DNA from: Isoperla grammatica
Lineage: Eukaryota; Arthropoda; Insecta; Plecoptera; Perlodidae
Length of the DNA: 64,000 nucleotides
Reading direction: 5' to 3'
Assembly (NCBI GenBank): GCA_945910005.1
Contig: CAMDTW010000653.1
Location: forward strand, 22,151 to 86,150
The notes beneath the pieces are model-generated. The model was not told where the DNA came from, did not search any database, and saw only the letters and a list, made by a program, of their open reading frames with translations. Positions 49,545 to 63,800 of this stretch are shown here, one piece after another (position 1 is the first letter of the stretch; each line of letters starts with the position of its first letter). Position numbers and translations under genes: made by a program.

Positions 49545-52500
49545 CTTATTTTTCAACCTAGGGTGTAACTTCTATAGAAGTTATCGAAATGTGACGAAAT
49601 GGACAAATTGTGCTTATTGGAGCCTGAAACGCTCTAAAACAACGATTTGTCAACTTTGGTTGAAACCCTTAGGAATCCCGGCCGTATGCAAGATTCCTCT
49701 TAAAACTGGAAGTTTGTGGTAGATAGACTGAAATCAGCCAATTTCTATTTTTTATGCATATTTTAACCAAAGCGACGAAAAAACTCAATTTATGCATTTT
49801 CATTATACTCTTGAAGAATGCAACCTATAATTCTTATTTTTCGACGGAGGGTGTAACTTCTATAGAAGTTATCGAAATGTGACGAAATGGACAAATTGTG
49901 CTTATTGGAGCCTGAAACGCTCTATAACAACGATTTGTGCAATTTGGTTGAAACCCTTAGGAATCCCAGCCGTATGCAAGATTCCTCTTAAAACTGGAAG
50001 TTTGTGGTAGATAGACTAAAATCAGCCAATTTCTATATTTTATGCATATTTTAACCAAAAACGACGAAAAAACTCAATTTATGCATTTTCATTATACTCT
50101 TGAAGAATGCAGCCTATAATTCTTATTTTTCAACGTGGTTGTAACTTCTATAGGAGTTATCGAAATGTGACGAAATGGACAAATTGTGCTTATTGGAGCC
50201 TGAAACGCTCTTAAACAACGATTTGTCAACTTTGGTTGAAACCCTAAGGAATCCCGGCCGTATGCAAGATTCCTCTTAAAACTGGAAGTTTGTGGTAGAT
50301 AGACTAAAATCAGCCAATTTCTATATTTTATGCATATTTTAACCAAAAACGACGAAAAAACTCAATTTATGCATTTTCATTATACTCTTGAAGAATGCAA
50401 CCTATAATTCTTATTTTTCGACGGAGGGTGTAACTTCAATAGAAGTTATCGAAATGTGACGAAATGGACAAATTGTGCTTATTGGAGCCTGAAACGCTCT
50501 AAAACAACGATTTGTGCAATTTGGTTGAACCCTTAGGAATCCCAGCCGTATGCAAGATTCCTCTTAAAACTGGAAGTTTGTGGTAGATAGACTAAAATCA
50601 GCCAATTTCTATATTTTATGCATATTTTAACCAAAAACGACGAAAAAACTCAATTTATGCATTTATATTATACTCTTGAAGAATGCAGCCTATAATTCTT
50701 ATTTTTCAACGGAGGGTGTAACATCTATAGAAGTTATCGAAATGTGACGAAATGGACAAATTGTGCTTATTGGAGCCTGAAACGCTCTAAAACAACGATT
50801 TGTTAACTTTGGTTGAAACCCTTAGGAATCCCGGCCGTATGCAAGATTCCTCTTAAAACTGGAAGTTTGTGGTAGATGGACTGAAATAAGCCAATTTCTA
50901 TTTTTTATGCATATTTTAACCAAAAACGACGAAAAAACTCAATTTATGCATTTTCATTATACTCTTGAAGAATGCAACCTATAATTCTTATTTTTCGACG
51001 GATTGTGTAACTTCTATAGAAGTTATCGAAATGTGAAGAAATGGACAAATTGTGCTTATTGGAGCCTGAAACGCTCTAAAACAACGATTTGTGCAATTTG
51101 GTTGAAACCCTTAGGAATCCCAGCCGTATGCAAGATTCCTCTTTAAACTGGAAGTTTGTAATAGATAGACTAAAATCAGCCAATTTCTATATTTTATGCA
51201 TATTTTAACCAAAAACGACGAAAAAACTCAATTTATGCATTTTCATTATACTCTTGAAGAATGCAACCTATAATTCTTATTTTTCGACGGAGGGTGTAAC
51301 TTCTATAGAAGTTATCGAAATGTGACAAAATGGACAAATTGTGCTTGTTGGAGCCTGAAACGCTCTAAAACAACGATTTGTTAACTTTGGTTGAAACCCT
51401 TAGGAATCCCGGCCGTATGCAAGATTCCTCTTAAAACTGGAAGTTTGTGGTAGATAGACTGAAATCAGCCAATTTCTATTTTTTATGCATATTTTAACCA
51501 AAAACGACGAAAAAACTCAATTTATGCATTTTCATTATACTCTTGAAGAATGCAACCTATAATTCTTATTTTTCGACGGATTGTGTAACTTCTATAGAAG
51601 TTATCGAAATGTGACGAAATGGACAAATTGTGCTTATTGGAGCCTGAAACGCTCTAAAACAACGATTTGTGCAATTTGGTTGAAACCCTTAGGAATCCCA
51701 GCCGTATGCAAGATTCCTCTTTAAACTGGAAGTTTGTGGTAGATAGACTAAAATCAGCCAATTTCTATATTTTATGCATATTTTAACCAAAAACGACGAA
51801 AAAACTCAATTTATGCATTTTCATTATACTCTTGAAGAATGCAGCCTATAATTCTTATTTTTCAACGGAGGGTGTAACTTCTATAGAAGTTTTTGAAATG
51901 TGACGAAATGGACAAATTGTGCTTATTGGAGCCTGAAACGCTCTAAAACAACGATTTGTTAACTTTGTTTGAAACCCTTAGAAATCCCAGCCGTATGCAA
52001 GATTCCTCTTAAAACTGGAAGTTTGTGGTAGATAGACTAAAATCAGCCAATTTCTATATTTTATGCATATTTTAACCAAAAACGACGAAAAAACTCAATT
52101 TATGCATTTTCATTATACTCTTGAAGAATGAAGCCTTTAATTCTTATTTTTCAACGGAGGGTGTAACTTCTATAGAAGTTATCAAAATGTGACGAAATGG
52201 ACAAATTGTGCTAATTGGAGCCTGAAACGCTCTAAAACAACGATTTGTCAACTTTGGTTGAAACCCTTAGGAATCCCGGCCGTATGCAAGATTCCTCTTA
52301 AAACTGGAAGTTTGTGGTAGATATACTAAAATCAGCCAATTTCTATTTTTTATGCATATTTTAACCAAAAACGACCAAAAAACTCAATTTATGCATTTTC
52401 ATTATACTCTTGAAGAATGCAACCTATAATTCTTATTTTTCGACGGAGGGTGTAACTTCTATAGAAGTTATCGAAATGTGACAAAATGGACAAATTGTGC

Positions 52501-55043
52501 TTATTGGAGCCTGAAACGCTCTAAAACAACGATTTCTTAACTTTGGTTGAAACCCTTAGGAATCCCGGCCGTATGCAAGATTCCTCTTAAAACTGGAAGT
52601 TTGTGGTAGATAGACTGAAATCAGCCAATTTCTATTTTTTATGCATATTTTAACCAAAAACGACGAAAAAACTCAATTTATGCATTTTCATTATACTCTT
52701 GAAGAATGCAACCTATAATTCTTATTTTTCGACGGATTGTGTAACTTCTATAGAAGTTATCGAAATGTGACGAAATGGACAAATTGTGCTTATTGGAGCC
52801 TGAAACGCTCTAAAACAACGATTTGTGCAATTTGGTTGAAACCCTTAGGAATCCCAGCCGTATGCAAGATTCCTCTTAAAACTGGAAGTTTGTGGTAGAT
52901 AGACTAAAATCAGCCAATTTCTATATTTTATGCATATTTTAACCAAAAACGACGAAAAAACTCAATTTATGCATTTTCATTATACTCTTGAAGAATGCAG
53001 CCTATAATTCTTATTTTTCAACCTAGGGTGTAACTTCTATAGAAGTTATCGAAATGTGACGAAATGGACAAATTGTGCTTATTGGAGCCTGAAACGCTCT
53101 AAAACAACGATTTGTCAACTTTGGTTGAAACCCTTAGGAATCCCGGCCGTATGCAAGATTCCTCTTAAAACTGGAAGTTTGTGGTAGATAGACTGAAATC
53201 AGCCAATTTATATTTTTTATGCATATTTTAACCAAAAACGACGAAAAAAACTCAATTTATGCATTTTCATTATTCTCTTGAAGAATGCAACCTATAATTC
53301 TTATTTTTCGACGGAGGGTGTTACTTCTATAGAAGTAATCGAAATGTGACAAAATGGACAAATTGTGCCTTTTGGAGCCTTAAACGCTCTAAAACAACGA
53401 TTTGTTAACTTTGGTTGAAACCCTTAGGAATCCCGGCCGTATGCAAGATTCCTCTTAAAACTGGAAGTTTGTGGTAGATAGACTGAAATCAGCCAATTTC
53501 TATTTTTTATGCATATTTTAACCAAAAACGACGAAAAAACTCAATTTATGCATTTTCATTATACTCTTGAAGAATGCAACCTATAATTCTTATTTTTCGA
53601 CGGATTGTGTAACTTCTATAGAAGTTATCGAAATGTGACGAAATGGACAAATTGTGCTTATTGGAGCCTGAAACGCTCTAAAACAACGATTTGTGCAATT
53701 TGGTTGAAACCCTTAGGAATCCCAGCCGTATGCAAGATTCCTCTTAAAACTGGAAGTTTGTGGTAGATAGACTAAAATCAGCCAATTTCTATATTTTATG
53801 CATATTTTAACCAAAAACGACGAAAAAACTCAATTTATGCATTTTCATTATACTCTTGAAGAATGCAGCCTATAATTCTTATTTTTCAACCTAGGGTGTA
53901 ACTTCTATAGAAGTTATCGAAATGTGACAAAATGGACAAATTGTGCTAATTGGAGCCTGAAACGCTCTAAAACAACGATTTGTCAACTTTGGTTGAAACC
54001 CTTTGGAATCCCGGCCGTATGCAAGATTCCTCTTAAAACTGGAAGTTTGTGGTAGATATACTAAAATCAGCCAATTTCTATTTTATATGCATATTATAAC
54101 CAAAAACGACCAAAAAACTCAATTTATGCATTTTCATTATACTCTTGAAGAATGCAACCTATAATTCTTATTTTTCGACGGAGGGTGTAACTTCTATAGA
54201 AGTTATCGAAATGTGACAAAATGGACAAATTGTGCTTATTGGAGCCTGAAACGCTCTAAAACAACGATTTGTTAACTTTGGTTGAAACCCTTAGGAATCC
54301 CGGCCGTATGCAAGATTCCTCTTTAAACTGGAAGTTTGTGGTAGATAGACTAAAATCAGCCAATTTCTATATTTTATGCATATTTTAACCAAAAACGACG
54401 AAAAAACTCAATTTATGCATTTTCATTATACTCTTGAAGAATGCAGCCTATAATTCTTATTTTTCAACGGAGGGTGTAACTTCTATAGAAGTTTTTGAAA
54501 TGTGACGAAATGGACAAATTGTGCTTATTGGAGCCTGAAACGCTCTAAAACAACGATTTGTCAACTTTGTTTGAAACCCTTAGAAATCCCAGCCGTATGC
54601 AAGATTCCTCTTAAAACTGGAAGTTTGTGGTAGATAGACTAAAATCAGCCAATTTCTATATTTTATGCATATTTTAACCAAAAACGACGAAAAAACTCAA
54701 TTTATGCATTTTCATTATACTCTTGAAGAATGAAGCCTTTAATTCTTATTTTTCAACGGGGGGTGTAACTTCTATAGAAGTTATCGAAATGTGACGAAAT
54801 GAACAAATTGTGCTAATTGGAGCCTGAAACGCTCTAAAACAACGATTTGTCAACTTTAATTTAAAACCCTTAGGAATCCCGGCCGTATGCAAGATTCCTC
54901 TTAAAACTGGAAGTTTGTGGTAGATAGACTAAAATCAGCCAATTTCTATTTTTTATGCATATTTTAACCAAAAACGACCAAAACACTCAATTTATGCATT
55001 TTCATTATACTCTTGAAGAATGCAACCTATAATTCTTATTTTT
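49545..55043 (+). repeat. Duplicated satellite block A, copy 2
   Basis: Partner of 42900-47530, retaining an extra trimer with AATTTATATT, TATTCTC, GAAGTAATCG and GCCTTAAACG landmarks. The last part (TTTAATTTAAAACCC near 54855 and the CACCCTAGGG joint at 55044) matches the first copy at an offset of 7,513 bp. Blocks A and X therefore alternate A-X-A-X between about 42.9 and 60.8 kb, a tandem duplication of a compound unit. Confidence 0.75.
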
Positions 55044-58000
55044 CACCCTAGGGTGTAACTTCTATAGAAGTTATCGAAATGTGACGAAATGGACAAATTG
55101 TGCTTATTGGAGCCTGAAACGCTCTAAAACAACGATTTGTCAACTTTGGTTGAAACCCTTAGGAATCCCGGCCGTATGCAAGATTCCTCTTAAAACTGGA
55201 AGTTTGTGGTAGATAGACTGAAATCAGCCAATTTCTATTTTTTATGCATATTTTAACCAAAAACGACGAAAAAACTCAATTTATGCATTTTCATTATACT
55301 CTTGAAGAATGCAACCTATAATTCTTATTTTTCGACGGAGGGTGTAACTTCTATAGAAGTTATCGAAATGTGACGAAATGGACAAATTGTGCTTATTGGA
55401 GCCTGAAACGCTCTAAAACAACGATTTGTGCAATTTGGTTGAAACCCTTAGGAATCCCAGCCGTATGCAAGATTCCTCTTAAAACTGGAAGTTTGTGGTA
55501 GATAGACTGAAATCAGCCAATTTCTATTTTTTATGCATATTTTAACCAAAAACGACGAAAAAACTCAATTTATGCATTTTCATTATACTCTTGAAGAATG
55601 CAACCTATAATTCTTATTTTTCGACGGAGGGTGTAACCTCTATAGAAGTTATCGAAATGTGACAAAATGGACAAATTGTGCTTATTGGAGCCTGAAACGC
55701 TCTAAAACAACGATTTGTTAACTTTGGTTGAAACCCTTAGGAATCCCGGCCGTATGCAAGATTCCTCTTAAAAATGGAAGTTTGTGGTAGATAGACTGAA
55801 ATCAGCCAATTTCTATTTTTTATGCATATTTTAACCAAAAACGACGAAAAAACTCAATTTATGCATTTTCATTATACTCTTGAAGAATGCAACCTATAAT
55901 TCTTATTTTTCGACGGATTGTGTATTTTCTATAGAAGTTATCGAAATGTGACGAAATGGACAAATTGTGCTTATTGGTGCCTGAAACGCTCTAAAACAAC
56001 GATTTGTGCAATTTGGTTGAAACCCTTAGGAATCCCAGCCGTATGCAAGATTCCTCTTAAAACTGGAAGTTTGTGGTAGATAGACTAAAATCAGCCAATT
56101 TCTATATTTTATGCATATTTTAACCAAAAACGACGAAAAAACTCAATTTATGCATTTTCATTATACTCTTGAAGAATGCAGCCTATAATTCTTATTTTTC
56201 AACCTAGGGTGTAACTTCTATAGAAGTTATCGAAATGTGACGAAATGGACAAATTGTGCTTATTGGAGCCTGAAACGCTCTAAAACAACGATTTGTGCAA
56301 TTTGGTTGAAACCCTTAGGAATCCCAGCCGTATGCAAGATTCCTCTTAAAACTGGAAGTTTGTGGTAGATAGACTAAAATCAGCCAATTCCTATATTTTA
56401 TGCATATTTTAACCAAAAACGACGAAAAAACTCAATTAATGCATTTTCATTATACTCTTGAAGAATGCAGCCTATAATTCTTATTTTTCACCCTAGGGTG
56501 TAACTTCTATAGAAGTTATTGAAATGTGACGAAATGGACAAATTGTGCTTATTAGAGCCTGAAACGCTCTAAAACAACGATTTGTCAACTTTGGTTGAAA
56601 CCCTTAGGAATCCCGGCCGTATGCAAGATTCCTCTTAAAACTGGAAGTTTGTGGTAGATAGACTGAAATCAGCCAATTTCTATTTTTTATGCATATTTTA
56701 ACCAAAAACGACGAAAAAACTCAATTTATGCATTTTCATTATACTCTTGAAGAATGCAACCTATAATTCTTATTTTTCGACGGAGGGTGTAACTTCTATA
56801 GAAGTTATCGAAATGTGACGAAATGGACAAATTGTGCTTATTGGAGCCTGAAACGCTCTAAAACAACGATTTGTGCAATTTGGTTGAAACCCTTAGGAAT
56901 CCCAGCCGTATGCAAGATTCCTCTTAAAACTGGAAGTTTGTGGTAGATAGACTGAAATCAGCCAATTTCTATTTTTTATGCATATTTTAACCAAAAACGA
57001 CGAAAAAACTCAATTTATGCATTTTCATTATACTCTTGAAGAATGCAACCTATAATTCTTATTTTTCGACGGAGGGTGTAACCTCTATAGAAGTTGTCGA
57101 AATGTGACAAAATGGACAAATTGTGCTTATTGGAGCCTGAAACGCTCTAAAACAACGATTTGTTTACTTTGGTTGAAACCCTTAGGAATCCCGGCCGTAT
57201 GCAAGATTCCTCTTAAAACTGGAAGTTTGTGGTAGATAGACTGAAATCAGCCAATTTCTATTTTTTATGCATATTTTAACCAAAAACGACGAAAAAACTC
57301 AATTTATGCATTTTCATTATACTCTTGAAGAATGCAACCTATAATTCTTATTTTTCGACGGATTGTGTATTTTCTATAGAAGTTATCGAAATGTGACGAA
57401 ATGGACAAATTGTGCTTATTGGTGCCTGAAACGCTCTAAAACAACGATTTGTGCAATTTGGTTGAAACCCTTAGGAATCCCAGCCGTATGCAAGATTCCT
57501 CTTAAAACTGGAAGTTTGTGGTAGATAGACTTAAATCAGCCAATTTCTATATTTTATGCATATTTTAACCAAAAACGACGAAAAAACTCAATTTATGCAT
57601 TTTCATTATACTCTTGAAGAATGCAGCCTATAATTCTTATTTTTCAACCTAGGGTGTAACTTCTATAGAAGTTATCGAAATGTGACGAAATGGACAAATT
57701 GTGCTTATTGGAGCCTGAAACGCTCTAAAACAACGATTTGTCAACTTTGGTTGAAACCCTTAGGAATCCCGGCCGTATGCAAGATTCCTCTTAAAACTGG
57801 AAGTTTGTGGTAGATAGACTGAAATCAGCCAATTTCTATTTTTTATGCATATTTTAACCAAAAACGACGAAAAAACTCAATTTATGCATTTTCATTATAC
57901 TCTTGAAGAATGCAACCTATAATTCTTATTTTTCGACGGAAGGTGTAACTTCTATAGAAGTTATCGAAATGTGACAAAATGGACAAATTGTGCTTATTGG

Positions 58001-60800
58001 AGCCTGAAACGCTCTAAAACAACGATTTGTTAACTTTGGTTGAAACCCTTAGGAATCCCGGCCGTATGCAAGATTCCTCTTAAAACTGGAAGTTTGTGGT
58101 AGATGGACTGAAATCAGCCAATTTCTATTTTTTATGCATATTTTAACCAAAAACGACGAAAAAACTCAATTTATGCATTTTCATTATACTCTTGAAGAAT
58201 GCAACATATAATTCTTATTTTTCGACGGATTGTGTAACTTCTATAGAAGTTATCGAAATGTGACGAAATGGACAAATTGTGCTTATTGGAGCCTGAAACG
58301 CTCTAAAACAACGATTTGTGCAATTTGGTTGAAACCCTTAGGAATCCCAGCCGTATGCAAGATTCCTCTTAAAACTGGAAGTTTGTGGTAGATAGACTGA
58401 AATCAGCCAATTTCTATTTTTTATGCATATTTTAACCAAAAACGACGAAAAAACTCAATTTATGCATTTTCATTATACTCTTGAAGAATGCAGCCTATAA
58501 TTCTTATTTTTCAACCTAGGGTGTAACTTCTATAGAAGTTATCGAAATGTGACGAAATGGACAAATTGTGCTTATTGGAGCCTGAAACGCTCTAAAACAA
58601 CGATTTGTCAACTTTGGTTGAAACCCTTAGGAATCCCGGCCGTATGCAAGATTCCTCTTAAAACTGGAAGTTTGTGGTAGATAGACTGAAATCAGCCAAT
58701 TTCTATTTTTTATGCATATTTTAACCAAAAACGACGAAAAAACTCAATTTATGCATTTTCATTATACTCTTGAAGAATGCAACCTATAATTCTTATTTTT
58801 CGACGGAGGGTGTAACTTCTATAGAAGTTATCAAAATGTGACAAAATGGACAAATTGTGCTTATTGGAGCCTGAAACGCTCTAAAACAACGATTTGTTAA
58901 CTTTGGTTGAAACCCTTAGGAATCCCGGCCGTATGCAAGATTCCTCTTAAAACTGGAAGTTTGTGGTAGATAGACTGAAATCAGCCAATTTCTATTTTTT
59001 ATGCATATTTTAACCAAAAACGACGAAAAAACTCAATTTATGCATTTTCATTATACTCTTGAAGAATGCAACATATAATTCTTATTTTTCGACGGATTGT
59101 GTAACTTCTATAGAAGTTATCGAAATGTGACGAAATGGACAAATTGTGCTTATTGGAGCCTGAAACGCTCTAAAACAACGATTTGTGCAATTTGGTTGAA
59201 ACCCTTAGGAATCCCAGCCGTATGCAAGATTCCTCTTAAAACTGGAAGTTTGTGGTAGATAGACTAAAATCAGCCAATTCCTATATTTTATGCATATTTT
59301 AACCAAAAACGACGAAAAAACTCAATTAATGCATTTTCATTATACTCTTGAAGAATGCAGCCTATAATTCTTATTTTTCACCCTAGGTTGTAACTTCTAT
59401 AGAAGTTATCGAAATGTGACGAAATGGACAAATTGTGCTTATTGGAGCCTGAAACGCTCTAAAACAACGATTTGTCAACTTTGGTTGAAACCCTTAGGAA
59501 TCCCGGCCGTATGCAAGATTCCTCTTAAAACTGGAAGTTTGTGGTAGATAGACTGAAATCAGCCAATTTCTATTTTTTATGCATATTTTAACCAAAAACG
59601 ACGAAAAAACTCAATTTATGCATTTTCATTATACTCTTGAAGAATGCAACCTATAATTCTTATTTTTCGACGGAGGGTGTAACTTCTATAGAAGTTATCG
59701 AAATGTGACGAAATGGACAAATTGTGCTTATTGGAGCCTGAAACGCTCTAAAACAACGATTTGTGCAATTTGGTTGAAACCCTTAGGAATCCCGGCCGTA
59801 TGCAAGATTCCTCTTAAAACTGGAAGTTTGTGGTAGATAGACTGAAATCAGCCAATTTCTATTTTTTATGCATATTTTAACCAAAAACGACGAAAAAACT
59901 CAATTTATGCATTTTCATTATACTCTTGAAGAATGCAGCCTATAATTCTTATTTTTCAACCTAGGGTGTAACTTCTATAGAAGTTATCGAAATGTGACGA
60001 AATGGACAAATTGTGCTTATTGGAGCCTGAAACGCTCTAAAACAACGATTTGTGCAATTTGGTTGAAACCCTTAGGAATCCCAGCCGTATGCAAGATTCC
60101 TCTTAAAACTGGAAGTTTGTGGTAGATAGACTAAAATCAGCCAATTCCTATATTTTATGCATATTTTAACCAAAAACGACGAAAAAACTCAATTAATGCA
60201 TTTTCATTATACTCTTGAAGAATGCAGCCTATAATTCTTATTTTTCACCCTAGGGTGTAACTTCTATAGAAGTTATCGAAATGTGACGAAATGGACAAAT
60301 TGTGCTTATTAGAGCCTGAAACGCTCTAAAACAACGATTTGTCAACTTTGGTTGAAACCCTTAGGAATCCCGGCCGTATGCAAGATTCCTCTTAAAACTG
60401 GAAGTTTGTGGTAGATAGACTGAAATCAGCCAATTTCTATTTTTTATGCATATTTTAACCAAAAACGACGAAAAAACTCAATTTATGCATTTTCATTATA
60501 CTCTTGAAGAATGCAACCTATAATTCTTATTTTTCGACGGAGGGTGTAACTTCTATAGAAGTTATCGAAATGTGACGAAATGGACAAATTGTGCTTATTG
60601 GAGCCTGAAACGCTCTAAAACAACGATTTGTGCAATTTGGTTGAAACCCTTAGGAATCCCAGCCGTATGCAAGATTCCTCTTAAAACTGGAAGTTTGTGG
60701 TAGATAGACTGAAATCAGCCAATTTCTATTTTTTATGCATATTTTAACCAAAAACGACGAAAAAACTCAATTTATGCATTTTCATTATACTCTTGAAGAA
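55044..60800 (+). repeat. Duplicated satellite block X, copy 2
   Basis: Partner of 33082-38840. It also overlaps the smaller copy at 47531-49480 (offset 7,513 bp, 26 monomers less 1 bp). Beyond about 60.8 kb the sequence no longer follows the 38.8 kb region (CGACGGAGGG with AACCTC here, CAACCTAGGG there). It then resumes block-X-like monomers, with another GAAGTTGTCG at 62293, 18 monomers after the one at 57091. Confidence 0.75.
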
Positions 60801-63800
60801 TGCAACCTATAATTCTTATTTTTCGACGGAGGGTGTAACCTCTATAGAAGTTATCGAAATGTGACAAAATGGACAAATTGTGCTTATTGGAGCCTGAAAC
60901 GCTCTAAAACAACGATTTGTTAACTTTGGTTGAAACCCTTAGGAATCCCGGCCGTATGCAAGATTCCTCTTAAAACTGGAAGTTTGTGGTAGATAGACTG
61001 AAATCAGCCAATTTCTATTTTTTATGCATATTTTAACCAAAAACGACGAAAAAACTCAATTTATGCATTTTCATTATACTCTTGAAGAATGCAACCTATA
61101 ATTCTTATTTTTCGACGGATTGTGTATTTTCTATAGAAGTTATCGAAATGTGACGAAATGGACAAATTGTGCTTATTGGTACCTGAAACGCTCTAAAACA
61201 ACGATTTGTGCAATTTGGTTGAAACCCTTAGGAATCCCAGCCGTATGCAAGATTCCTCTTAAAACTGGAAGTTTGTGGTAGATAGACTTAAATCAGCCAA
61301 TTTCTATATTTTATGCATATTTTAACCAAAAACGACGAAAAAACTCAATTTATGCATTTTCATTATACTCTTGAAGAATGCAGCCTATAATTCTTATTTT
61401 TCAACCTAGGGTGTAACTTCTATAGAAGTTATCGAAATGTGACGAAATGGACAAATTGTGCTTATTGGAGCCTGAAACGCTCTAAAACAACGATTTGTCA
61501 ACTTTGGTTGAAACCCTTAGGAATCCCGGCCGTATGCAAGATTCCTCTTAAAACTGGAAGTTTGTGGTAGATAGACTGAAATCAGCCAATTTCTATTTTT
61601 TATGCATATTTTAACCAAAAACGACGAAAAAACTCAATTTATGCATTTTCATTATACTCTTGAAGAATGCAACCTATAATTCTTATTTTTCGACGGAAGG
61701 TGTAACTTCTATAGAAGTTATCGAAATGTGACAAAATGGACAAATTGTGCTTATTGGAGCCTGAAACGCTCTAAAACAACGATTTGTTAACTTTGGTTGA
61801 AACCCTTAGGAATCCCGGCCGTATGCAAGATTCCTCTTAAAACTGGAAGTTTGTGGTAGATAGACTGAAATCAGCCAATTTCTATTTTTTATGCATATTT
61901 TAACCAAAAACGACGAAAAAACTCAATTTATGCATTTTCATTATACTCTTGAAGAATGCAACCTATAATTCTTATTTTTCGACGGAGGGTGTAACTTCTA
62001 TAGAACTTATCGAAATGTGACGAAATGGACAAATTGTGCTTATTGGAGCCTGAAACGCTCTAAAACAACGATTTGTGCAATTTGGTTGAAACCCTTAGGA
62101 ATCCCAGCCGTATGCAAGATTCCTCTTAAAACTGGAAGTTTGTGGTAGATAGACTGAAATCAGCCAATTTCTATTTTTTATGCATATTTTAACCAAAAAC
62201 GACGAAAAAACTCAATTTATGCATTTTCATTATACTCTTGAAGAATGCAACCTATAATTCTTATTTTTCGACGGAGGGTGTAACCTCTATAGAAGTTGTC
62301 GAAATGTGACAAAATGGACAAATTGTGCTTATTGGAGCCTGAAACGCTCTAAAACAACGATTTGTTTACTTTGGTTGAAACCCTTAGGAATCCCGGCCGT
62401 ATGCAAGATTCCTCTTAAAACTGGAAGTTTGTGGTAGATAGACTGAAATCAGCCAATTTCTATTTTTTATGCATATTTTAACCAAAAACGACGAAAAAAC
62501 TCAATTTATGCATTTTCATTATACTCTTGAAGAATGCAACCTATAATTCTTATTTTTCGACGGATTGTGTATTTTCTATAGAAGTTATCGAAATGTGACG
62601 AAATGGACAAATTGTGCTTATTGGTGCCTGAAACGCTCTAAAACAACGATTTGTGCAATTTGGTTGAAACCCTTAGGAATCCCAGCCGTATGCAAGATTC
62701 CTCTTAAAACTGGAAGTTTGTGGTAGATAGACTTAAATCAGCCAATTTCTATATTTTATGCATATTTTAACCAAAAACGACGAAAAAACTCAATTTATGC
62801 ATTTTCATTATACTCTTGAAGAATGCAGCCTATAATTCTTATTTTTCAACCTAGGGTGTAACTTCTATAGAAGTTATCGAAATGTGACGAAATGGACAAA
62901 TTGTGCTTATTGGAGCCTGAAACGCTCTAAAACAACGATTTGTCAACTTTGGTTGAAACCCTTAGGAATCCCGGCCGTATGCAAGATTCCTCTTAAAACT
63001 GGAAGTTTGTGGTAGATAGACTGAAATCAGCCAATTTCTATTTTTTATGCATATTTTAACCAAAAACGACGAAAAAACACAATTTATGCATTTTCATTAT
63101 ACTCTTGAAGAATGCAACCTATAATTCTTATTTTTCGACGGAAGGTGTAACTTCTATAGAAGTTATCGAAATGTGACAAAATGGACAAATTGTGCTTATT
63201 GGAGCCTGAAACGCTCTAAAACAACGATTTGTTAACTTTGGTTGAAACCCTTAGGAATCCCGGCCGTATGCAAGATTCCTCTTAAAACTGGAAGTTTGTG
63301 GTAGATGGACTGAAATCAGCCAATTTCTATTTTTTATGCATATTTTAACCAAAAACGACGAAAAAACTCAATTTATGCATTTTCATTATACTCTTGAAGA
63401 ATGCAACATATAATTCTTATTTTTCGACGGATTGTGTAACTTCTATAGAAGTTATCGAAATGTGACGAAATGGACAAATTGTGCTTATTGGAGCCTGAAA
63501 CGCTCTAAAACAACGATTTGTGCAATTTGGTTGAAACCCTTAGGAATCCCAGCCGTATGCAAGATTCCTCTTAAAACTGGAAGTTTGTGGTAGATAGACT
63601 GAAATCAGCCAATTTCTATTTTTTATGCATATTTTAACCAAAAACGACGAAAAAACTCAATTTATGCATTTTCATTATACTCTTGAAGAATGCAGCCTAT
63701 AATTCTTATTTTTCAACCTAGGGTGTAACTTCTATAGAAGTTATCGAAATGTGACGAAATGGACAAATTGTGCTTATTGGAGCCTGAAACGCTCTAAAAC

